Origin: CAIWHR01 sp963779805
GTDB taxonomy: Bacteria > Pseudomonadota > Gammaproteobacteria > Burkholderiales > Casimicrobiaceae
Direction: 5' to 3'
NCBI GenBank assembly: GCA_963779805.1
Contig: CAVZZN010000008.1
Span: forward strand, 1 to 64,000
Length of the DNA stretch: 64,000 nt
Part shown: positions 9,668 to 18,226 of the stretch, in pieces
Position numbering within the stretch: position 1 is the stretch's first letter
Layout of the letters: every line of letters starts with the position of its first letter
Translations under genes and position numbers: made by a program
The notes under the pieces: generated by a model
Database searches by the model: none
What the model was told of the DNA's origin: nothing
Seen by the model: only the letters and a program-made list of their open reading frames with translations

Positions 9668-9999
9668 TTGAACCGCGCACAGCGGCTTGCCCTCGCGGCG
9701 TTCGCCGCCCTCGCCTTGCTGCAGGTCCTGTGGGAGCTCTGGCTCGCGCCGCTGCGCCCCGGCGGCTCGTGGCTGGCGCTGAAGGCCGTGCCGCTCCTCG
9801 CCGCGTGGCTCGCGTTGCAGCGACCACGGCGGCCGCGCGCGAGAGGGCACGGCGCTCGCTCCTGCTGCTCTATTTCATCGAAGGCGTCGTGCGCGCGTGG
9901 TCCGAGCACGGGCCGGCACGCCGCCGTTGCGCTCGCCTCGGCGCTGCTCGCGCTCGCGGCGTTTGCAGCGCTGTACTTCGCGGGCCGCGCGACAAGTAG
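9668..9999 (+). CDS. DUF2069-family small membrane protein (frameshifted)
   Basis: A membrane protein of about 110 residues. A TTG start at 9668 gives LNRAQRLALAAFAALALLQ, then ELWLAPLRPGGSWLALKAVP, matching the family pattern (WLALKxLPLL). After a break near 9830 another frame reads RSLLLLYFIEGVVRAWSEHG, the second family block, and a third frame gives ALLALAAFAALYFAGR. Four hydrophobic segments are therefore present, as in DUF2069 proteins. Function is unknown. The true start and end are uncertain because of the indels. Confidence 0.65.
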
Positions 10000-10033
10000 C
10001 GCGCCGCTGACGCATGCAAACCCCCGACCTCGT

Positions 10034-10057
10034 TGTCCCGAACAATGGCTCGGGACA
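10034..10057. terminator. Stem-loop between convergent genes
   Basis: TGTCCCGA (10034-10041) and TCGGGACA (10050-10057) form a perfect 8-bp stem with an 8-base loop, in the short space between the plus-strand DUF2069 gene and the minus-strand ispH. There is no U-run on either side, so it may be a weak bidirectional or Rho-assisted terminator. Confidence 0.45.
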
Positions 10058-10072
10058 GTGCGGTCGAGGCGT

Positions 10073-11023
10073 TCAGCGCGCCGGGCGCTTGCCGCCGGCG
10101 CCGAGTCCCTTCGGCAGCGGGAACACCACGTGCTCGGCTGCGCCCTGCGCCTCGCGCACGTCGCGTCGCGCCGAGCTCGCGCAGGCGCGCGATCACTTCG
10201 CGCACGAGGATCTCCGGCGCCGATGCGCCGGCCGTGACGCCGACGCGCGCCTTGCCTTCCAGCCACGCGGGATTGCAGCTGCTCGGCGCGATCGACCATG
10301 TACGCAGGGATGCCGCGATGGGCCGCGACCTCGCGCAGACGATTGGAGTTCGAGCTGTTCGGACTCCCGACGACGATCACGACGTCCACCTCGGCCGCCA
10401 TCGCCTTCACCGCATCCTGCCGGTTCTGCGTGGCGTAGCAGATGTCGTCCTTCTTGGGCCCGGCGATCTGCCGGAAACCTTCGCTTGAGCGCATCGACGA
10501 TGTGGCGCGCGTCGTCGACCGACAGCGTCGTCTGCGTGACGTACGCGAGATTGGCGGGATCGCTCACCTCGAGGCGCCCGACGTCGTCGACGTCCTCGAC
10601 GAGGTGAATGCGTCCCTTCACCTGCCCCATCGTGCCTTCCACCTCCGGGTGTCCGGCGTGACCGATCATCACGATCTCGCGGCCGTGGTCGTGCATCTTG
10701 GCGACCTCGATGTGCACCTTGGTCACGAGCGGGCAGGTGGCATCGAACACGCGCAGATGGCGCGCCTCGGCTTCGTCGCGCACCGCCTTGGATACGCCGT
10801 GCGCGGAGAACACCACGGTCGAGCCGCTCGGCACCTCGTCGAGGTCCTCGACGAAGATGGCGCCCTTCTCCCGCAGGCCGTCGACGACGAAACGGTTGTG
10901 CACGACCTCGTGCCGGACGTAGATCGGCGCCCCGAACTGCGCGAGCGCCTCCTCGACGATGGTGATCGCACGGTCGACGCCGGCGCAGAAGCCGCGGGGA
11001 TTGGCGAGCAGCACGTCCATCAT
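10073..11023 (-). CDS. ispH: 4-hydroxy-3-methylbut-2-enyl diphosphate reductase IspH
   Basis: IspH is a [4Fe-4S] enzyme of the last MEP-pathway step, giving IPP and DMAPP. The N-terminus MDVLLANPRGFCAGVDRAI holds the first cluster Cys, DATCPLVTKVH the second and, after a frame change near 10470, DDICYATQNRQDAV the third. RHEVVHN and IGHAGHPEVEGTMGQ are the substrate-binding His motifs. The C-terminus VFPLPKGLGAGGKRPAR ends at the TGA at 10073-10075. The start is a double ATG (11023 or 11020) overlapping the lspA stop. About 316 residues, normal length. Two indels (near 10470 and 10260). Confidence 0.95.
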
Positions 11024-11568
11024 GATTCCTTTCCCACGTCGCCCGACGCATGGGCGCGACCCGCATCGCCACGCGTGCGGCGCATGCGGAAGCCGTCGAG
11101 GATGAGCAGCGCGGCACCGACGGTGATCGCGCTGTCGGCGACGTTGAAGGCCGGATAGAACCAGCCCTTGTAGTGGAACAGCAGGAAGTCGATCACCGCG
11201 CCGAGCGCGAGGCGATCCCACAGATTGCCCAGCGCGCCGCCGAGGATGAGCGCGAGACCGAGGCAATACCAGCGATCCCCCCCGCGTCGGAGCAGCAGCG
11301 CGATGACGACCGTCGCGCCGATCGCGATCGCTGCGAAGAACCAGCGCTGCCAGCCTCCGGCCGCCGCGAGAAAGCTGAACGCCGCGCCGGGATTGAACGT
11401 GAGCACGAGACTGAAGAAGGAGGTGATCACCTTCTCCTCGCCGGGGCGCAACGTGCCCGTGATCGCGGCCTTGGTCGCGTAGTCGAGCGCGATCACGGCC
11501 ACGACTCACCCACAGCCACGCATACGCCGGTCGGCGCGGTGCGATGGCAGGTGCGCGGCAGCGTTCAC
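11020..11568 (-). CDS. lspA: Lipoprotein signal peptidase LspA
   Basis: LspA is the membrane aspartyl protease that cleaves prolipoprotein signal peptides. An in-frame core of 160 residues contains four membrane segments and both catalytic Asp motifs, GGALGNLWDRL and AFNVADSAI. The first helix is split by an indel near 11505: upstream, another frame reads RRPAYAWLWVS, continuing into VIALDYATKAAI. A GTG at 11568 overlaps the ileS stop and could be the real start; the longest undisturbed frame begins at 11502. The gene lies between ileS and ispH in the usual betaproteobacterial order. Confidence 0.92.
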
Positions 11569-14416
11569 GCGATCCTGCGCGCTTCGCCCGCGCCGAGCAG
11601 GTTGGCGCGACAGCGGCCGCACAGCAGCGGATGCGCGGGATCGCTGCCGACATCGGCGCGGTAATGCCAGCAACGCTCGCACTTCGCATTCGGGCTGGGC
11701 GTCACCCGCACCGACAGCGCATCGCCGTGCGCGAGCGTGGCCGCCGACGTGATCAGCACGAACCTGAGGTCGTCGCCGAGGCTTGCGAGCACGCCGTAAT
11801 CGGGATCCGGCGCGGCGATGGCCACCTCGGCCTGCAGCGACGAGCCGATGCCGCCCGAGGCGCGCACCGCCTCGAGCTCCTTCAGCACGGCCGCGCGCAC
11901 GGCGAGGATGCGCGACCACTTGTCGAGCAGCGCGTCCGCGTCCGGCACGGCGGGCAGCGTGTCGAGCCACGTCGTGCAGAAGATCGATGCATCCTGCGGA
12001 TGCCGCAGGCGCCAGGCCTCCTCGGCCGTGAACGACAGCACGGGGGCCATGAGCTGCAGCAGGATCTCGCCGATGTGCCACAGCGCGGTCTGCGCCGAGC
12101 GCCGCGCATGACTCGCCGCCGCGGTCGTGTACAGGCGATCCTTGAGCACGTCGAGATAGAACCCGCCGAGGTCCTCGGAGCAGTAGGTCTGCAGGCGCTG
12201 CACCACGAGATGGAACTCGAACGCCTCGTAATCCGCGCGTGCCGCGTCGCTCATGCGGCGCGCTGCGGCGAGTGCGTAACGGTCCACCTCGAGCATCGAC
12301 TCGACCGGCACGGCATCGCGTGCAAAGTCGAAGTCGGCCGTGTTCGCGAGCAGGAACCGAAGCGTGTTGCGAATGCGGCGATAGCTGTCGACGACGCGCT
12401 TCAGGATCTCGTCGGAGATGAGGAGATCGCCGGAGTAGTCGGTGGCCGCCACCCACAGGCGCAGGATCTCCGCCCCGAGCGTGTCGCTCACCTTCTGCGG
12501 CGACACGACGTTGCCGCGCGACTTCGACATCTTGCGGCCTTCGCCGTCGAGCGCGAAGCCGTGCGTGAGCAGCGCCTTGTAGGGCGGCACGCCGTTCAGC
12601 ATCGACGACACCAGCAGCGACGAGTGGAACCAGCCGCGATGCTGGTCCGAGCCTTCGAGGTACAGGTCGGCCTGGAAGCCGGTCTCCTCCGGATGCGAGC
12701 CGAGGTGCTTCGCGCGTCCCTCCGGCCCGCCCATCACCGTCTGGTGCGTCGAGCCCGAATCGAACCACACGTCGAGCGTGTCGCGAATCTTCACGTACTG
12801 CGCGGCGTCCTCGCCGACGAGCTCGCGCGGGTCCATCGTCTGCCACGCCTCGATGCCGTGCTGCTCGACGCGCTTGGCGACCTCCTCCAGCACCTCCATC
12901 GTGCGCGGATGCAGCTCGCCGGTTTCCTTGTGCACGAAGAACGGCATCGGCGTGCCCCATTGCCGCTGGCGCGAGAGCGTCCAGTCGGGACGATTGGCGA
13001 TCATGCCGGCGAGGCGGCTCTGGCCCCATGCGGGATAGAAGCGGGTCGCCTCGATGCCGTCGAGCGCGAGCTTGCGCAGCGTGACCGGCGGCGTGTGCCC
13101 GTGCCAGCCCGGCACCTCGTCCATGCCCGCGAACCACTGCGTGGTCGCGCGATAGATGATCGGCGTCTTGTGCCGCCAGCAGATCATGTAGCTGTGGGTG
13201 AACTTCTCGGCGTGCATCAGCGCGCCGACTTCGCGCAGCTTGTCGACGACCTGCGGGTTCGCCTCCCAGATCTTCTCGCCGCCGAAGAACGGCAGCGATC
13301 CGGCGAAGCGGCCGTCGCCCTGCACCGGGTTCAGCATCTCGTCGTCGCGCATGCCGTAGCGGCGGCAGGACAGGAAGTCCTCGACGCCGTACGCGGGCGA
13401 GCTGTGCACGATGCCGGTGCCCTGCTCGAGCGTCACGTAGTCGCCGAGGTACACCGGCGCCGGACGATCGTAGAACGGATGACGGAAGCGAACGAGCTCC
13501 AGCGCAGCGCCCTTCGTGCGCGCGACGATGTTGCCGGTGAGGTGATAGCGCGCAAGACAGGTGTCGACGAGCTCCGTCGCGAGCACGAGCGTCCCGCGCG
13601 GCGGTCGCGACGAGCGCGTACTCGAAATCCGGATGCGCGTTGAGCGCCTGGTTCGACGGGATGGTCCACGGGCGTGGTCGTCCAGATCACGGCCATCGCC
13701 GGACCTTCGGGCAACGCGGGGAGCCCGAACGCGCGCGCGAGCTTGTCGCGATCCTGCGGATCGATCGGAAACGCGACGTCGATCGCGATGTCCTGCCGGT
13801 CCTCGTATTCGACCTCGGCTTCGGCGAGCGCGCTGCCGCAGTCGAAGCACCAGTTCACCGGCTTCAGGCCGCGGTATACGAAGCCCTTGTCGAGAATGCG
13901 ACCGAGGGTGCGGATCTCGTCCGCCTCGTTGCGGTAGTCCATCGTGCGGTACGGATGCGCCCAATCGCCGAGCACGCCCAGGCGCATGAAGCCCGCCTTC
14001 TGCTTCTCGATCTGCTCGTTCGCGTAAGCGCGTGCGAGGCGCTGCGTCTCCTCGACCGGGATGTGCTTGCCGTGGGTCTTCTCGATGTGCACCTCGATCG
14101 GCATGCCGTGGCAGTCCCAGCCCGGCACGTAGGGCGCATCGAAGCCCGCGAGCTGCTTGCTCTTGACCACGATGTCCTTGAGCACCTTGTTGACGGCGTG
14201 CCCGATGTGGATGTCCGCGTTCGCATAGGGCGGGCCGTCGTGCAGGACGTAGCGCGGCCGCCCGGCCGAAGCGGCGCGAATCGCCTCGTAGACCTTGCGC
14301 TCCTGCCACGCCTTCACCCAGCCCGGCTCGCGCTTGGCGAGATCCCCGCGCATCGGAAACGGCGTGTCGGGCAGGTTGAGCGTGCTCTTGTAATCGGGTT
14401 TGGCGGATTCGGCCAT
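11565..14416 (-). CDS. ileS: Isoleucyl-tRNA synthetase IleS
   Basis: IleS charges tRNA-Ile. ATG 14416 opens with MAESAKPDYKSTLNLPDTPF. The HIGH signature is in DGPPYANADIHIGHAVNK (about residue 65), the KMSKS loop reads GRKMSKSRGNVVSP, and the C-terminal zinc motif is CERCWHYRADVGSDPAHPLL followed by CGRC. The length of about 950 residues is normal. The reading frame is broken near 13610-13680, in the editing (CP1) domain just after AVIWTTTP, and resumes as GTLVLATELVDTCLARYHLT. This is an essential single-copy gene, so the break is best explained as sequence error. Confidence 0.96.
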
Positions 14417-14462
14417 CTTGGGCGCCCTCGGGGGCGAAGGGTTGGATGAAGGACGGTTCGTG

Positions 14463-15383
14463 TCAGCGGCCGCCCGCGAAAAAGGCGCGGGCGTGCTCGA
14501 TGTCGGCGGCGATCTGGCGCCGCAGCGTCTCGAGATCGGGATAGCGCTGCTCGTCGCGCAGCTTGTGCAGGAAATCGACGTGGATGCGCTGGCCGTAGAT
14601 CGACTCGGCGAAGTCGAAGATGAACACTTCGAGCAGCGTCGTGCCGCCGTGCTCGACGGTAGGCCGCACGCCGACGCTGGCAGCACCCAGTCGCGGCGCG
14701 CCCGGCAGGCCGTGCACGCGCACGGCGAAGACCCCCGAAACGGGCGGCGGCCGGCGCAACGCGACGTTCGCCGTCGGAAAGCCGAGGCTGCGGCCGAGCT
14801 TGGCGCCGTGCGCCACGCGGCCCGAGATGCGATACGGGCGGCCGAGGAGCGCCGCCGCGTGCTCCATCTCGCCGGCGCCAAGCGCGGTTCGCACGGCGGT
14901 CGACGAGGCGCGCTCGCCCGCGATCTCCACGGTGCGCATACCCTCGACGCTGAAGCGCTGCGCATGCGCCCGCAGACGGGCGAGATCGCCCGCGCGAGCC
15001 TTGCCGAAGCGGAAATCGTCGCCGACCAGCACCCAGCGCGTACCGAGCCGGCGCACGAGCACGTCGTCGATGAACGCTTCGGGCGAAAGCGCGGCCACGC
15101 CGGCGTTGAACCGGAGCACGTAGGTGCGGGCGATCCCGAGCGTACGGAAAGCCTCGAGCTTGGTGCGCAGCGTCGACAGGCGCGGCGGCGCCGAGGCGGG
15201 AGCGAAGAACTCGCGGGGATGCGGGTCGAACGTCAGGACCGAAGGCGGCAGGCGAAGATCGTCCGCGGCTTCGATGAGCCGGGCGAGCATGGCCTGGTGG
15301 CCGCGATGAACGCCGTCGAAATTCCCGATGGTGAGCGCGACGGGGACGTCCGCAGCATCGGGCAAGCCGCGATAAACCCGCAC
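14463..15383 (-). CDS. ribF: Bifunctional riboflavin kinase / FAD synthetase RibF
   Basis: RibF makes FMN and FAD from riboflavin. It is intact at 306 residues. The N-terminal nucleotidyltransferase domain carries TIGNFDGVHRGHQAML (HxGH-like) and LTFDPHPREFF; the C-terminal riboflavin kinase domain carries GRSLGFPTANVAL (the PTAN motif) and GVFAVRVHGLPGA. It precedes ileS by 46 bases on the same strand, and the four genes ribF-ileS-lspA-ispH are near-contiguous and probably one transcript starting upstream of 15383. Confidence 0.97.
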   Translation of the reverse strand: MRVYRGLPDAADVPVALTIGNFDGVHRGHQAMLARLIEAADDLRLPPSVLTFDPHPREFFAPASAPPRLSTLRTKLEAFRTLGIARTYVLRFNAGVAALSPEAFIDDVLVRRLGTRWVLVGDDFRFGKARAGDLARLRAHAQRFSVEGMRTVEIAGERASSTAVRTALGAGEMEHAAALLGRPYRISGRVAHGAKLGRSLGFPTANVALRRPPPVSGVFAVRVHGLPGAPRLGAASVGVRPTVEHGGTTLLEVFIFDFAESIYGQRIHVDFLHKLRDEQRYPDLETLRRQIAADIEHARAFFAGGR

Positions 15384-15596
15384 GATTGCGCCTGAAAGGA
15401 TGCCAAACGAAGTGAACCGCGTATTTTAGCCGATTTGCCGCACCTGCAGAGGCAACGCGCTCCGCGAACTCGCCCGTCTGCTATCTTTGGCGCCGCGCGG
15501 GAGACCGGTTGGCCGCCCGGCTTGCCCCGGTCGCTTCCGGCCCGGAGGCGCTGCCGCACGCATCCACGTACGACAACCACCCGTCACGGAGGACCC

Positions 15597-15896
15597 ATGC
15601 CCGCTTACATCCTGGTCGACGTCCAGGTTACCGACCCGCAGAAATACGAGGCCTACAAGCTCCTCGCCCCGGAGGCGATCCGGAAGTACGGCGGTCGCTA
15701 TCTCGCCCGCGGCGGGGCGACCGAGGTGCTCGAAGGCTCGTGGACGCCGAACCGCAGCGTGATCCTCGAATTCCCCGACATGGCCAGGGCGAAGACGTTC
15801 TACGACTCGCCGGAATACCGCGCGGCGCGCGCCGCCCGCGAAGGCGCCGCGCGCATGTCGATGTTCGTGGTCGAGGGGCTGCCCGTTCCGCTGTAG
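15597..15896 (+). CDS. DUF1330-family protein
   Basis: A small alpha/beta barrel-type protein of 99 residues (MPAYILVDVQVTDPQKYEAY, YGGRYLARGGATEVLEG, VILEFPDMARAKTFYDSPEY). This is the DUF1330 pattern, a dimeric ferredoxin-like fold of unknown function. The ATG at 15597 is preceded by a good Shine-Dalgarno (GGAGG). It is intact and stands alone between divergently and convergently transcribed neighbours. Confidence 0.9.
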   Translation: MPAYILVDVQVTDPQKYEAYKLLAPEAIRKYGGRYLARGGATEVLEGSWTPNRSVILEFPDMARAKTFYDSPEYRAARAAREGAARMSMFVVEGLPVPL

Positions 15897-15953
15897 CCGT
15901 CCGAACCCCGCGGGAGAGCGCGCCGGCGCGCAGACGTCGCTCGAACGGCCGTC

Positions 15954-16346
15954 TCAGCGCCCCGCTTCGTCGGCGCGCTTGGGTGGCGGTGCGGGCTTGG
16001 GTGCTACCGGCTTGGGCATGGGCTTCAGCGCCGAGGCGAGGGCCGCGGCACCGCCGTTCACCGGCAACGCGCGCGGCACCGAGCCCAGGGTCGGTGGCAT
16101 CTGCGTGATGGCGGCGCCCGTGCCGTTGCCTGCGGGCTCGGCGGCATGGCGCACCTGCGCGTGCCACCGGCCGCACCAGTCGTCGTCGCGCACGGTGGGC
16201 CACACGCCTTCGATGGCGTGCATCTTGGGATTCACCGGGTTGAGACGCGGGGCGTCGCGGCGGCACAGCCCCCACTGCAGCCCGCGCGATTCGCCTGCAC
16301 GCGCACTCTTCCGGTCGTAGTACTGACAGCTCACGCACTTGCTCAC
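15954..16346 (-). CDS. Small Cys-containing conserved hypothetical protein
   Basis: A 130-residue protein with a Cys-rich N-terminus: MSKCVSCQYYDRKSARAGES, then GLCRRDAPRLNP and VWPTVRDDDWCGRWHAQV. The four Cys (CxxC, GLC, WCG) look like a zinc or Fe-S site. Residues 70-130 are Pro/Lys/Ala-rich and probably disordered, ending in repeated PKP units. No signal peptide or membrane segment is seen. I do not recognise a characterised family and assign no function. Confidence 0.6.
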   Translation of the reverse strand: MSKCVSCQYYDRKSARAGESRGLQWGLCRRDAPRLNPVNPKMHAIEGVWPTVRDDDWCGRWHAQVRHAAEPAGNGTGAAITQMPPTLGSVPRALPVNGGAAALASALKPMPKPVAPKPAPPPKRADEAGR

Positions 16347-16715
16347 TTGCGGTTGCTCCTGCGGCTCGGTCCCGTCGGGGGGCGCCGTGTTGTTGTGGTG
16401 ATTCGCAGTCCGGCGCCGGCGGGCAGCTGCAGCGCAGAACGTCTTTCGGTCGCCGGCTCAGTGGGTCCGCGGCACGTCGCCGTTCACCGGCGCGGCTGCG
16501 AGCGGTCGCACGCGCGCGCCGCGTCGCGGGTGCGCGCAGCGGTGCACGGGCGGGATTCGCGAGGCGCAGCGCTGGCGGTAACGTCGGGCCGCGTGGCGCG
16601 CGGGCGTGCGTGCAGGCATGACGGCCGCGGCACGGCGGCGGCTCGACACGCACGCGGAAAGCGTCCTGGAGCGCATGGGCAACGAATCGCGACGATGGCT
16701 GCGGTACGCGCCCGA
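16347..16715. other. Non-coding gap, nothing recognised
   Basis: About 370 bases of very GC-rich sequence between the Cys-containing protein and the J-like gene. The open frames here are Arg/Ala/Pro-rich without family motifs and look like GC artefacts. I see no RNA gene, repeat or clear promoter. Confidence 0.4.
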
Positions 16716-17060
16716 TCAGGCGGCAAGCGCCGCGCCCTCGGTCGATGCAGCACGCTCGTCGGCTGCGCGCCCCTGGATTGCATGCAGCGTGCGCGCCGCG
16801 ATGCTGTCGAGCGCGGCCTTGAGCTCGGCGTCGGCGAGCGCAGCTTCCTGCGCGAGCTTCACGTCGTAGGCCTTGCGCGCGAGCGGATCGGCCAGGACTT
16901 CGTATGCGGCGTGAACGCGACGCAGGAGTTGCGGCTGCTCGGTTCCGCCGTCCCGGCTGCCGTAGCCGAGTTGCTCCAGGCGACGCGCGTACGCCGCGTC
17001 GACCGCGGCGCGTGTCGCTCCCGGTGCCAGCTCGAGGTAATCGTAGTGCGTGTAATGCAC
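16716..17060 (-). CDS. J-domain-like small protein without HPD
   Basis: A GTG at 17060 with a strong Shine-Dalgarno (GGAGG five bases upstream) gives 114 residues. The first 70 resemble a DnaJ J-domain: THYDYLELAPGATRAAVDAA (helix I-II), then LLRRVHAAYEVLADPLARKA (helix III-IV pattern AYEVLxDPxxRxxYD). The loop that should carry HPD, needed to stimulate DnaK, reads EQLGYGSRDGGTEQ instead. It may therefore be a J-like adaptor that cannot activate Hsp70. The C-terminus is an Ala/Glu-rich helix. A longer ATG start at 17105 is possible, but the GTG has the better ribosome site. Confidence 0.65.
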   Translation of the reverse strand: MHYTHYDYLELAPGATRAAVDAAYARRLEQLGYGSRDGGTEQPQLLRRVHAAYEVLADPLARKAYDVKLAQEAALADAELKAALDSIAARTLHAIQGRAADERAASTEGAALAA

Positions 17061-17222
17061 GGTGCCTCCGGCGCAATGGATTGCGCATGGACGAGCAGCA
17101 AGCATGCCAGTGATGTCGGCACCGCCCTGGCGCGAATTAGGTGCTTGTTTCGCCAGCCCTTCGCGAAGGCGTGCGCGAGGCGATGAACACGATGCGCAGC
17201 GCGCGTGCGCGGACGCGAGCCG

Positions 17223-18080
17223 TCAGATCATGGCGAGCGGCGTCGGCCCGTGCGGGGCGGGAAACGCTGCATCGAGCGCAGCGAGCGTCGTAGACGACAA
17301 CTCGCAGTCCACGGCGGAGCGGTTCTCGTGCGCGTGATGGGTGTCGGCCGCCTTGGGAATGACGATGACGTCGCGCTGGCGCACGAGCCACGACAGCGCA
17401 AGCACCGCGGGTGTTGCGCCCGCGTCGCGCGCGATCGCAGCGAGGCGCCGGTTGCGCAGCAGTCGTCCCTGGCCAAGCGGCGAATACGCCATGACCGGGA
17501 TGCCGCGCTCGCGCAGCCAGGGCAGCAGCGCCCATTCGATGCCGCGCTCGCCGAGGTGATACAGCACCTGGTTGGTCGCGCAATGCTCGCCGCCCGGCAC
17601 GCGCACGAGCGCTTCCATGTCGTCGACGTCGAAGTTCGAGACACCCCAGTTGCGGATGCGACCGTCGCGCTTCAACGCTTCGAACGCGGCGACGGTCTCG
17701 GCGAGGGGCACCTCACCGCGCCAGTGGAGAAGGTAGAGATCGAGGTGACCCGTGCCGAGGCGCTTCAGGCTGCGCTCGCACGCGGCCACCGCAGCGCGGC
17801 GCCCCGCGTTGTGGGGATAGACCTTGCTCACGAGGAACACGTCGTCGCGGCGCGCGGCGATCACCGGGGCGATCACCTCCTCGGCCCCGCCGTCGCCATA
17901 CATCTCCGCGGTGTCGATGAGGCGCATGCCCAGCGCGAGCCCGAGCTCGAGCGCCTCCCGCTCCGCTACGGCGCGGCGCGGATTCTCGCCCATGCGCCAG
18001 GTGCCCAGGCCGAGCGCGGGCACGCGCGTGCCGTCGGGCAGCGAGACTTCGGGCATGGGGCGGGAGGCGGCAGCGTGCAT
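17223..18080 (-). CDS. Aldo/keto reductase
   Basis: A cytosolic NAD(P)H-dependent oxidoreductase of the AKR superfamily. The catalytic tetrad is visible: Asp and Tyr in LIDTAEMYGDGGAEEVI, Lys in FLVSKVYPHNAG and His in LDLYLLHWRGE. Cofactor-binding segments WGVSNFDVDDMEAL, VMAYSPLGQGRLLRN and VIVIPKAADTHHAHENRSAV are typical. Intact, about 285 residues. The start is ambiguous between ATG 18080 and ATG 18056; an upstream ATG at 18104 seems too long. The substrate cannot be predicted. Confidence 0.92.
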   Translation of the reverse strand: MHAAASRPMPEVSLPDGTRVPALGLGTWRMGENPRRAVAEREALELGLALGMRLIDTAEMYGDGGAEEVIAPVIAARRDDVFLVSKVYPHNAGRRAAVAACERSLKRLGTGHLDLYLLHWRGEVPLAETVAAFEALKRDGRIRNWGVSNFDVDDMEALVRVPGGEHCATNQVLYHLGERGIEWALLPWLRERGIPVMAYSPLGQGRLLRNRRLAAIARDAGATPAVLALSWLVRQRDVIVIPKAADTHHAHENRSAVDCELSSTTLAALDAAFPAPHGPTPLAMI

Positions 18081-18187
18081 GGCAAGAGATCCCCGGGTCG
18101 GCAAGGCCTCGACGCTTCGTCACCTCGGGGGTATCCCGGAGCTGACGCGAAGGCGATCGGCAGCATAGCGGAGCAGCGCCCCGCACG

Positions 18188-18193
18188 TACAAT
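18188..18193 (+). promoter_or_regulatory. Putative -10 element upstream of the molybdopterin oxidoreductase
   Basis: TACAATC begins at 18188, 39 bases before the ATG at 18227 and in the same context as the hexamers at 7108 and 8031. No clear -35 is seen. Confidence 0.35.
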
Positions 18194-18226
18194 CGCGCTT
18201 TGCACCGAGCTCAAGCGAGATTCGCC

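Noticed and set aside
10034..10057. Inverted repeat as a transposon end
   Set aside because: It is only 8 bp, lies between convergent housekeeping genes and is better explained as a transcription-termination hairpin.
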